64,000 bases of DNA. It comes from Paracoccaceae bacterium (GTDB taxonomy: Bacteria; Pseudomonadota; Alphaproteobacteria; Rhodobacterales; Rhodobacteraceae). This document shows, piece by piece, positions 8,907-16,032 of this stretch. The notes under the pieces are model-generated. The model was not told the DNA's origin. It saw nothing but the letters and a program-made list of their open reading frames with translations, and ran no database searches. Position 1 is the first letter of the stretch; each line of letters begins with the position of its first letter. The translations under genes and the position numbers were made by a program. The stretch is taken from the NCBI GenBank assembly GCA_028284705.1, contig JANQRE010000010.1:184301-248300 (forward strand). The letters are read 5' to 3'.

Positions 8907-9611
8907 TCAATCCTCCTCCAGAAGGTCGGTGAGCGGGATCAGATGGGTGGTCTCGGCATCCCGGATCAACAGGCCGAACCGCTCATCGACACCAAGATAG
9001 GTTCCGGAGGTTCCGCCCCTCTCGATGTCCTCGCCGATCCCATGCGCCAGACCGCGCCATTCCTGATGCAGAGGCCCGACACCGTCATCGCTCCAGCGAT
9101 TGATGCCGACCAGCGTGTGTTTGACCCAGGATTCCAAGAGCGCGCCGGGTTCGACATCCGCACAGCCTTCGGCATAAAGCGCGGTCTTGTCCGGCGTCTC
9201 ACCGGGTGCGTCGTTTTCCGGCCAGAGCGGCAGTTCCAGACCGACCACAAGCCACGCAGGCTCCGCGTCAGGGTCACTCTCTGACGCCGCGACCCGAAAC
9301 CGCCCGCAAGAGGCGCCATTGACCCGAATGCCGCCATCCCAATCCAGATGTACCGCCACTTCCGGCGGCCCCAGCGCACCCAGCGCGTTTTGAAATCCGA
9401 CACCGCAGACCGGCAGCATGGCCATGGCATCCTTCAAGGGCACATCCGGTGCAAATACAATCGCCCCGCGCAGGGTGTCGGCGCCCAGATTGTAGACGAC
9501 CAGACCGGCGTCACAGCCTTTGACCGCCTCGACGCAGGCCTTCTCAAACGGGTCGATCTGCCCTTCGACCGGGTGGCCGGAAAAGAGCGGAGGAAAGCTT
9601 GGTGCACTCAT
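8907..9611 (-). CDS. biotin/lipoate A/B protein ligase family protein (DUF4444)
   Basis: Encodes 234 residues. The middle carries the biotin/lipoate-ligase fold pattern: VHLDWDGGIRVNGASCGRFR followed by a strand WLVVGLELPLW, then a helical region with GINRWSDDG. The C-terminus has GTYLGVDERFGLLIRD, matching the small DUF4444 beta domain. The classic ligase GRGR and conserved-Lys motifs are not obvious, so it may transfer another acyl group or only bind a ligand. The start overlaps the Mrp stop by 4 bases (ATGA), and DUF6505 follows at once. In this locus it is probably an accessory factor for formate dehydrogenase rather than a housekeeping lipoate ligase (inference). Confidence 0.78.
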   Translation of the reverse strand: MSAPSFPPLFSGHPVEGQIDPFEKACVEAVKGCDAGLVVYNLGADTLRGAIVFAPDVPLKDAMAMLPVCGVGFQNALGALGPPEVAVHLDWDGGIRVNGASCGRFRVAASESDPDAEPAWLVVGLELPLWPENDAPGETPDKTALYAEGCADVEPGALLESWVKHTLVGINRWSDDGVGPLHQEWRGLAHGIGEDIERGGTSGTYLGVDERFGLLIRDAETTHLIPLTDLLEED

Positions 9612-10663
9612 GAATTTCCGTCTGCAATCAGGGCTTTCGCCACCGTGCGGAACCCTTGCGCCTGCGCGGAGTCCGGCTTGGAGACCACGATCGGCGCACC
9701 TCCATCCGCCGCCATGCGAATGTCGAGATGCAGCGGGATTTCCGCCAGCAGCGGCACGCCGAGCTTCTCGGCCTCCGCTGTCACGCCGCCATGGCCGAAG
9801 ACATGTTCCTCATGCCCGCAGGCAGAACAGATATGGGTGCTCATATTCTCGATCATGCCCAGGATCGGTGTGTTCATCTGATTGAACATATCGATCCCCT
9901 TGCGCGCGTCGAGAAGGGCGACGTCCTGCGGGGTCGAGACGATAATCGCGCCATCCAGATGCGCCTTCTGGGCGAGCGTCATCTGCACATCACCGGTTCC
10001 CGGCGGCAGGTCGACGATCAGCACATCGAGCGCGCCCCATTGCACCTGGGTCAGCATTTGCTGCAGTGCGCCCATCAGCATCGGACCGCGCCAGACGACC
10101 GCCTGATCCTCATTGGTCATCAGCCCGATGGACATCATCGTGACGCCGAAATTCCTGAGCGGCAGGATCAGCTTGCCATCGGGGCTTTGTGGACGGCCTG
10201 AGACGCCGAGCATGCGCGGTTGCGAGGGGCCATAAACATCGGCATCCAGCATGCCCACGCGCCGCCCCTCCGCAGCAAGAGCACAGGCGAGGTTCGCGGC
10301 AATTGTCGATTTTCCGACCCCGCCCTTGCCCGAGGCGATGGCGATGATCCGGTCGACGCCGGGGACTTTTTCGGGACCCGCCGGTTCCGCTTTACGGCCC
10401 ATCTTGAGGTCCGGCGGCGGCGCCTGCTGGCTGTGGGCGGTCATCACGATGGAGACCGACGCCGCCCCCAATGCGGTCAGTTTGCCCTCGGCTTCCGCCT
10501 TCACCGCCATGTAAGGCTCGGGACTGGCCACCTCCATCACAAAGCGCACCGCCCTGTCATCCACGTTCAGCGCCCGGACCAATCCGGCCTCCACGATATC
10601 CGCGCCCGAAGGGTCCTTGACCTCGCGTAGCGCCGCCAGCACGTCTTCCCGAGATAGGGTCAC
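9608..10663 (-). CDS. Mrp/NBP35-type Fe-S cluster carrier ATPase
   Basis: Encodes 351 residues. Residues 1-80 form a MIP18-like (DUF59) domain with VKDPSG. The ATPase domain has a deviant Walker A, SGKGGVGKST, at 111-120. Further on are the P-loop-family signature DADVYGPSQPRMLG, VDLPPGTGD, and a CSACG pair (CxxC) before HVFGHGG that can hold a bridging [4Fe-4S] cluster. The family transfers Fe-S clusters to apoproteins; here the likely clients are the cluster-rich formate dehydrogenase subunits. The start is a GTG directly after the DUF6494 stop with no gap, and the stop overlaps the ligase gene. A general cellular Mrp may exist elsewhere, so this copy could be dedicated. Confidence 0.93.
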   Translation of the reverse strand: MTLSREDVLAALREVKDPSGADIVEAGLVRALNVDDRAVRFVMEVASPEPYMAVKAEAEGKLTALGAASVSIVMTAHSQQAPPPDLKMGRKAEPAGPEKVPGVDRIIAIASGKGGVGKSTIAANLACALAAEGRRVGMLDADVYGPSQPRMLGVSGRPQSPDGKLILPLRNFGVTMMSIGLMTNEDQAVVWRGPMLMGALQQMLTQVQWGALDVLIVDLPPGTGDVQMTLAQKAHLDGAIIVSTPQDVALLDARKGIDMFNQMNTPILGMIENMSTHICSACGHEEHVFGHGGVTAEAEKLGVPLLAEIPLHLDIRMAADGGAPIVVSKPDSAQAQGFRTVAKALIADGNS

Positions 10664-10855
10664 TTAAGGTCCCGTGATCTCACCGGTGACCACATGTTCG
10701 AGGTCCAGCCCCTCGATGGTCAGGACAGCCTTCACGGCGAAGGTCTTGCCAGAGGTATCGCCCGCAGCGCGCATCGCTTCCTCGATCGCCTGCTGGGACG
10801 TCACGCCCACCTGCTTGAGAAATTTCCGCATCGACATGTTGAAATCATCGCTCAC
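10664..10855 (-). CDS. DUF6494 family small protein
   Basis: Encodes 63 residues, acidic to neutral and soluble. It contains a helix-rich N-half (FNMSMRKFLKQVGVTSQQ then AIEEAMR) and a beta-rich C-half ending in HVVTGEITGP. It matches my recollection of DUF6494, a small family seen beside Mrp in formate dehydrogenase loci. GAGGAGACG lies just upstream of the ATG and serves as ribosome site. It is the first gene of the minus-strand accessory operon, with its promoter in the 95-base gap shared with the divergent heme protein. Function unknown. Confidence 0.75.
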   Translation of the reverse strand: MSDDFNMSMRKFLKQVGVTSQQAIEEAMRAAGDTSGKTFAVKAVLTIEGLDLEHVVTGEITGP

Positions 10856-10950
10856 GACCGTCTCCTCCCACTAAGTCGTCCTGTTGACCTACCGACACTA
10901 GCGCTCCTAGGCTGACTTGCAACCGGATGCTGGCATCAGGAGGCGCTGCC

Positions 10951-11670
10951 ATGCTGAAAAACCTGGTGGTGATCTTGTCACTGGCCGCGACACCGCTCGC
11001 GGCGCAGGAGAGAGCCTTCACCCTGGATGCCCCCGACACCCTGGTCGAAAGCGGATTTCTCAAACACCTCCTGCCGCGATTTTCGCTGAAGACCGGCATT
11101 CGGATCACGCTTGGCGAAGGTGCGGCGGCTTTCGGGGCGGAAGGAACGCCGGTGTTCCGGAGAGACGCCAAGATCTGGCACTTTTTTGGGGACGGAGGAG
11201 CGCAGGCTGCTGCCTTCGAAGACTGGCTGTTGTCGGAGGTCGGCAAGCGCACAATCGATCAGTTCAAACCGGAGAGCGGCGCGCCGTTCCGCTCCGATGT
11301 CGCGGTTCAGGCCAAGGCGGAAATGGTGGAACTGACCGGCGATTTGGCGCTGGGCGAGAAGATCAGCCTTGCCCATTGTGGCCGCTGCCATGTGATCAAT
11401 GACAGCAATCGGATGAACGCCATCGGCTCTTCACCGTCCTTTGCCCTGATGCGCACGTTTTCCGACTGGCAGCGGCGCTTCCGCACCTTCTTCGCGCTGA
11501 AACCGCACCCGGCGTTCACCCAAGTCACAGATGTCACGGAACCCTTCGCCGACAACTTGCCGTCCCCCATCGCGCCGGTCGAAGTGACCCTGGAAGAGAT
11601 CGAGGCGATCATGGCCTATGTCGGTTCGATCCAGCCCGCCGATCTTGGCTCGCCAATCCAGTTTCAGTGA
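10951..11670 (+). CDS. exported monoheme protein with TupA-like N-terminal remnant
   Basis: Encodes 239 residues. The start ATG follows AGGAGG by 7 bases. Residues 1-18 are a signal peptide (MLKNLVVILSLAATPLAAQ). Residues about 22-55 (TLVESGFLKHLLPRFSLKTG) read like the first helix-strand of tungstate/molybdate-binding TupA proteins. Residues about 85-110 (AAAFEDWLLSEVGKRTI then DQFK) read like their C-terminal helix. The ~130-residue centre of that fold and its TTTS oxyanion motif are missing. A class I cytochrome c heme site, CGRCH (C143, C146, H147), follows, with a possible distal Met further on. It probably transfers electrons in the periplasm near formate dehydrogenase. The TupA relationship is an inference from pattern. 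Confidence 0.72.
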   Translation: MLKNLVVILSLAATPLAAQERAFTLDAPDTLVESGFLKHLLPRFSLKTGIRITLGEGAAAFGAEGTPVFRRDAKIWHFFGDGGAQAAAFEDWLLSEVGKRTIDQFKPESGAPFRSDVAVQAKAEMVELTGDLALGEKISLAHCGRCHVINDSNRMNAIGSSPSFALMRTFSDWQRRFRTFFALKPHPAFTQVTDVTEPFADNLPSPIAPVEVTLEEIEAIMAYVGSIQPADLGSPIQFQ

Positions 11671-13610
11671 TCTTTCCGCTTTGAGAAATAATCTTCGGTC
11701 GTGACGGGGCGTGGCCGTTCACCGGCCGCGAAGGGGTTATCTTCCGAATGGAACTGCGTCTGGATGCGACAATTGTCACACATCTGGATCATCCGCGCCC
11801 GGTCTGAGGTGGCGAACATCGAGTGCTTCTCCGCCAGTTGATCCATGATCCGCTCGATGGTGGATTTCACGCCGAACAGCGCGCCACATTCGACGCAGGC
11901 AAAGGGCTCTTCCTCATGCAGGACCTTTTGGCTCAGCGCCGCATCGGTCAGATCGAGCTGTGGTTTCAGGGTGATCGCCTGTTCCGGGCAGATATTGCTG
12001 CACAGGCCGCATTGCAGGCAGGCATCTTCCTGAAAGCGCAATTGCGGCTTGTCGTCATTGTCGCCCAGCGCGCCGGACGGGCAGAGCGAGACGCAGGACA
12101 GGCACAGGGTGCAGGCCTCGGTGTCAACCAGGATCGCGCCATAGGGTGCGTTCTCGGGCAGGTCGATCACCTCTGCCTCGGGCTGCAGGGCTTTGGCTGC
12201 AACCCGCGCGACCTGGCGGCGCGTGCCGATGGGCAGGATCGGGTCGGCGGGGACCGTGATGGGGGCCTCTATATAGAGTGCCACGCTCAGGGCATCGGGA
12301 TCGGCGGGTTCCAGCAACTGGATGCTGTCCGCACCCGCGATAGCCAGCGCCAGCGCCGCTTGGCTCTCGATCACGTCGCGCTCGGCCTTGGGCGAGATCA
12401 GCATATCCACCCGCCCAAACCCGCAGGCCAGCGCCGCAAGCATCTCCGCATGGCCGAAGCCGGAAAGGGCCTCGACCTCCAGAGGGATCACATCGGCGGG
12501 CAATCCACGCCCGAAGCGCGCCGACAGCGAGATCATCTCGCGGCCATGATGGGCATCATGCACCAGCAGGCGCGGGGCCGTGCCACCGGCCTTGCGATAG
12601 GTGCCGGCCAGCGTCGTCAACCGGCGGAAGATCGCATCGACCGGCGGGGCGTCATAGGTGATCGCACCTGAGGGGCAGACCGCGGAACAGGAGCCGCAGC
12701 CGGCGCAGATCATCGGATCGATCGCCACATGCTCCCCGGCAGAGGTGATCGCGCCGGTGGGGCAGACATTGAGGCAGTTCGAGCAGGCCGGCTTTTCGGT
12801 CCGGCTATGGGCGCAGAGGGTTTCTTCCAGCCGCACGTAAAGCGGTTTCTCAAAAGTGCCGACCAGTTGCGCGGCTTCCAGAACAGCCTTGGCGACCGAG
12901 GGCGTGTGATCGGGTTCGGCGCGCAGATAGCCTTCGCGTTTCTCCGGGGCCGGCACCAACGGTGTGCCGCCGCTAAGATCGAGGATGATGTCGCAATCGG
13001 CCACGGCGCCATCCTTGGGCGCGGTCAGGGCGAAACCGCCGCGCCCGCCCGGCATGATTTCCTGTAACCTGTTGAATCGAATGGTGAAACCACCAAGAGC
13101 GCCACGGACCTGTTTCACCGATCCGACCACGCAATCGAAGCGCCGGTCTGTCGGGAGATCATCGGCGCTGTCCAAAAGCACGGTGACGGCGAGCGTCTCG
13201 CACAGGTCCTCCGCCGCCGTCAGCGCGGCCTGGCCGCCGATGATCATGCAGGTGCCTTCCGAAATCACATCGACCGCCTTACCGATCGGCAATTCCAACG
13301 CGGCCTCTGCGGCCAACGCGGCCATTTTCGGCGTCGCATCACCTTCGCCCCAACCGGCGCGGTCGCGCAGATCGACAAAGCCGGGCATGTCGGCTTCGAT
13401 CTCTGCCGCCAGCTCTTCAAACCGGACCCGCTCCTGCTGACACGCGATGATTGCGTCACTGGCGGCGATCTGCTTTGCGGCCTCGCCGACCTGATCCATA
13501 CAGAGGCTGGTGAAGACCTTCGAACAGGTCAGACCCGAGGCCTCGCCAATCGCGTCGGCGTCGAGTTTCTGGCTTCCGAGGCAGTCACAAAGGATCAATT
13601 TTTTGGTCAT
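11664..13610 (-). CDS. multi-cluster 4Fe-4S ferredoxin protein of the formate dehydrogenase locus
   Basis: Encodes 648 residues with no signal peptide, so cytoplasmic. It has paired ferredoxin domains: CSNCLNVCP and CAGCGSCSAVCP near residues 265-300, then CTLCLSCVSLCP and CLQCGLCSNICP near 500-540. A C-terminal zinc- or cluster-type set (CVECG then CDNC) follows. The N-terminus starts with KLILCDCLGSQK, also cysteine-bearing. The ATG at 13610 was preferred over the ATG one codon earlier because GGGAG is then correctly spaced. The protein probably carries electrons during cofactor or Fe-S assembly of formate dehydrogenase; the exact reaction is unknown. It converges with the heme protein (7-base overlap) and is divergent from the structural operon. 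Confidence 0.85.
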   Translation of the reverse strand: MTKKLILCDCLGSQKLDADAIGEASGLTCSKVFTSLCMDQVGEAAKQIAASDAIIACQQERVRFEELAAEIEADMPGFVDLRDRAGWGEGDATPKMAALAAEAALELPIGKAVDVISEGTCMIIGGQAALTAAEDLCETLAVTVLLDSADDLPTDRRFDCVVGSVKQVRGALGGFTIRFNRLQEIMPGGRGGFALTAPKDGAVADCDIILDLSGGTPLVPAPEKREGYLRAEPDHTPSVAKAVLEAAQLVGTFEKPLYVRLEETLCAHSRTEKPACSNCLNVCPTGAITSAGEHVAIDPMICAGCGSCSAVCPSGAITYDAPPVDAIFRRLTTLAGTYRKAGGTAPRLLVHDAHHGREMISLSARFGRGLPADVIPLEVEALSGFGHAEMLAALACGFGRVDMLISPKAERDVIESQAALALAIAGADSIQLLEPADPDALSVALYIEAPITVPADPILPIGTRRQVARVAAKALQPEAEVIDLPENAPYGAILVDTEACTLCLSCVSLCPSGALGDNDDKPQLRFQEDACLQCGLCSNICPEQAITLKPQLDLTDAALSQKVLHEEEPFACVECGALFGVKSTIERIMDQLAEKHSMFATSDRARMIQMCDNCRIQTQFHSEDNPFAAGERPRPVTTEDYFSKRKDH

Positions 13611-13966
13611 CATTTCTCCCGCGCTCGCGCCAGATCTAGGGCGATCCGAGAGGCAGGCTAGTCGTGATTCTGGCGCGAGGTAAACCCGAATGCGCCCGTC
13701 ATGGACTGCGATGGGCATTCTGCAGTCGCGAAATGTGCCTGTCAGGACGCGCACTGCTCGGACGTCGTGACATCACAAGCTCAGTAATGATTGGCTCCCT
13801 CGAAATCCAATAAAAATCGTCGGAATAGCCGCGTCGCAGCGCAGCGATTTTCAGACACAATGCCGCACCCGAAAACGCTTTGAGAATGCCTGTGAGCTAT
13901 GCACCATGGCGTTATAACTTTGATGCCGGGAACCATTTGACCAATCGGGACGCAAAAAGCATTTCC
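13611..13966. promoter_or_regulatory. divergent promoter region of the formate dehydrogenase operon
   Basis: About 355 bases lie between the ferredoxin-type gene on the minus strand and DUF3305 on the plus strand. The region must carry promoters for both. It is more AT-rich between about 13780 and 13960 than its surroundings. No confident -35/-10, FNR or sigma-54 site could be recognised. A reading frame open from a TTG at 13880 (or ATG 13886) is an upstream extension of DUF3305 rather than a separate gene. Confidence 0.45.
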
Positions 13967-14500
13967 ATGCCACTGGGGGTTGTGATCCGCCGTGTACCGG
14001 GGGTGACACGGTGGGCAAAACACGTGTGGAAAGCCGTTGCCGTCTTGCCCGGTGCGGGGGAGGCCTCCTGGAAAGAATTGCGCCGCGACGGTGATGCCGT
14101 GGAGTTTCACGCCGCGACCCAAACCCTGGAGTTACACCGCACCGATACGGAAAGTTATCTGCACGGCCTCTCCGCCAAAACGCCTGCCATCTATGTCGTG
14201 ATGCGCGAGACGGAAGACGAGGCGCCGCTTGATGTGGTTCTTGTCACCGCCTCGCCCTATGAAGCGCAGGACTACGCCGACACCGGTGAGGAACTCGTCG
14301 AGAAAGTGCCGATGCCTGAAGGGCTGATCGCCTGGATCCGCGATTTCGTCGAGTTGCACCACGAGGACGAGGTCTTCATCAAACGCCGCCGGGACAAAAT
14401 GCGCATCGACCTGCGCGAAGATGGCATTGGCGATGCGCGCATTCGCCAATTGGCCGACGTCTACCGCGCGCCCTCCTCTCGCAAGGAGGCATTGCATTGA
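13967..14500 (+). CDS. DUF3305 domain protein, formate dehydrogenase accessory
   Basis: Encodes 177 residues from the ATG chosen here. MPLGVVIRRVPGVTRWAKHV is the typical DUF3305 opening, whereas 29 further codons upstream have no family resemblance and no better ribosome site. The body contains ELHRTDTESYLHGL and an AIYVVMRE strand, and it ends with a basic helical tail. DUF3305 proteins occur with DUF3306 and TorD-like chaperones just upstream of formate dehydrogenase genes in proteobacteria; their activity is not known. It overlaps DUF3306 by 4 bases. Probably cytoplasmic. Confidence 0.85.
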   Translation: MPLGVVIRRVPGVTRWAKHVWKAVAVLPGAGEASWKELRRDGDAVEFHAATQTLELHRTDTESYLHGLSAKTPAIYVVMRETEDEAPLDVVLVTASPYEAQDYADTGEELVEKVPMPEGLIAWIRDFVELHHEDEVFIKRRRDKMRIDLREDGIGDARIRQLADVYRAPSSRKEALH

Positions 14501-15078
14501 CCGCCGAGAATTTCTGGTCCCGCCGCCGTGCTGCGGTCGAAGCGGAAGAGCGTGCCGAACGCGAAGAGCAAGAGGCGGCTGTACTCGCCGAAGAGTATGC
14601 AGCGCTTGAAGAAAAGACCGACGAAGACATTCTGGCGGAACTGAATCTGCCCGAACCCGAAACGCTCGAGGCCGGCGATGACTTCTCCGCTTTCATGGCC
14701 AAGGCGGTGCCGGATCGCATTCGCCGCCGCGCCTTGCGGGTGCTGTGGAAATCCAATCCGATCCTCGCCAATATCGACCAACTCGTTGATTACGGAGAAG
14801 ATTTCACCGACAGCGCGATGGTCGTCGAAAACCTGCAGACCGCCTATCAGGTGGGCAAAGGCATGTTGAAACATGTTGAGGAAATGGCCCGTCAGGCAGA
14901 GGCCGAAGAACAGGCCCAAGACACGCCCGAGCTAGAGGATGCGCCAGAGGAAGAGCCCGTCGAAATGGCCGAGGTGGTCCCGCAAGGGAGCGATGAGGTG
15001 TCCGAGGATGAGACCGACGAGCCCGCCATCCAAGCCGCCCCCCGCCGCATGAAATTCAGACTTGAGGAAACCGCGTGA
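14497..15078 (+). CDS. DUF3306 domain protein, formate dehydrogenase accessory
   Basis: Encodes 193 residues. The start is a TTG, supported by AAGGAGG with 7-base spacing and by the overlap with the DUF3305 stop. The N-terminus (FWSRRRAAVEAEERAE) begins a charged, probably coiled helix. The core LPEPETLEAGDDFSAFMAK and RRRALRVLWKSNPILANIDQ are DUF3306 hallmarks. The last 60 residues are very acidic and low in complexity before a short basic end. No catalytic motif. It overlaps the TorD-like gene by 4 bases (GTGA), so all three chaperone-type genes are translationally coupled. Likely an assembly factor for the enzyme downstream. Confidence 0.85.
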   Translation: MTAENFWSRRRAAVEAEERAEREEQEAAVLAEEYAALEEKTDEDILAELNLPEPETLEAGDDFSAFMAKAVPDRIRRRALRVLWKSNPILANIDQLVDYGEDFTDSAMVVENLQTAYQVGKGMLKHVEEMARQAEAEEQAQDTPELEDAPEEEPVEMAEVVPQGSDEVSEDETDEPAIQAAPRRMKFRLEETA

Positions 15079-15680
15079 ACGCTGCCGTGGATATTGACAT
15101 TCCATCCGAGGATCGCCTGCGGGCCGATCTCTACAACTTTCTGGGCCTGATGCTGGCGGGTCCGCCAGATCAGTTGCTGCTCGATCAATGTGCCGGGCTG
15201 TCCGGCGATGACAGTGATCTCGGTCAAGCCATCGCCGCTCTGGCCCGTGTCGCGAAGGTCACCAAGCCGCGCAAGGTCGAAAGCGAGTTCAACGCGCTCT
15301 TCATCGGGCTCGGCCGGGGTGAACTTCTGCCCTATGCCAGCTATTACCTGACGGGGTTCTTAAACGAAAAACCCCTGGCGACGCTGCGCAACGACATGGC
15401 AACGCGTGGCCTAACCCGCGCGCCGAACGTCTTCGAGCCGGAGGACAACATCGCCTCCCTGATGGAGATGATGGGTGCGATGATCGTCGGTCGCTTCGGC
15501 GCACCCGCACCGCTCGACGACCAGAAAGCCTTTTTCAACAAGCACATCGCCCCTTGGGCGGGCCATTTCTACAGCGACCTTGAGGGCGCGAAGAACTCGG
15601 TCCTCTACGCCGCGCTTGGCAGCGTCGGCAAGGCGTTCATGGAGATTGAGCGCGAGGCGTTCAGAATGACCGCGGACTAG
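15075..15680 (+). CDS. TorD-family molybdo/tungsto-enzyme chaperone
   Basis: Encodes 201 residues, all-helical by composition. Its start is a GTG overlapping the DUF3306 stop. The family shows in the RADLYNFLGLML opening, in VESEFNALFIGLGRGELLPY (the position of the TorD E-F-x-x-L-F motif), and in the C-terminal HIAPWAGHFYSDL motif (family pattern HxxPW). TorD-type chaperones bind the twin-arginine leader and immature catalytic subunit until the metal-pterin cofactor is inserted. Here the obvious clients are the Tat-exported alpha subunit and FdhX just downstream. Confidence 0.9.
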   Translation: MNAAVDIDIPSEDRLRADLYNFLGLMLAGPPDQLLLDQCAGLSGDDSDLGQAIAALARVAKVTKPRKVESEFNALFIGLGRGELLPYASYYLTGFLNEKPLATLRNDMATRGLTRAPNVFEPEDNIASLMEMMGAMIVGRFGAPAPLDDQKAFFNKHIAPWAGHFYSDLEGAKNSVLYAALGSVGKAFMEIEREAFRMTAD

Positions 15681-15738
15681 CTACCCGCGACTTAACCCGG
15701 CGGGGATGCCCGCCAAAAATGGAGGAGGGAGACATCCC

Positions 15739-15927
15739 ATGACCAAGGAAAGCGAAGGCGCAAGCCGCCGCGATTTTCTGAAACTGGCGGGCACCACCGC
15801 GCCAGTAGCTGCCGTGGCTTTGGCCGCCGGCTCTGAGGCGGCGGAGGCAAGCCCCGTCGATCCGACATCTGAGAAGATGCAGGACACCGCGCATACCCGC
15901 GCGTACCTCCACAGCGCCCGCTTCTAA
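15739..15927 (+). CDS. FdhX-type small twin-arginine protein of formate dehydrogenase regions
   Basis: Encodes 62 residues. The ATG follows GGAGGAGGGA. A twin-arginine motif, SRRDFLKLAG, begins near residue 10 and is followed by an Ala-rich hydrophobic stretch and a short polar tail. This is the family named formate dehydrogenase region TAT target, always found just before a formate dehydrogenase alpha gene. Its function is not settled; it may guide the chaperone or bind the catalytic subunit during export. It lies 105 bases before the alpha subunit and 58 bases after the TorD-like gene. Confidence 0.9.
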   Translation: MTKESEGASRRDFLKLAGTTAPVAAVALAAGSEAAEASPVDPTSEKMQDTAHTRAYLHSARF

Positions 15928-16032
15928 GGACGCCGTCATCTGCGCCTGACGCGACTGGTTGCGTGACGCCCGACTGCGACAGGACTTCGAAAACCCAGCC
16001 ACCCATTTGGGGGCAGCAAGGGAGAGACAAAA

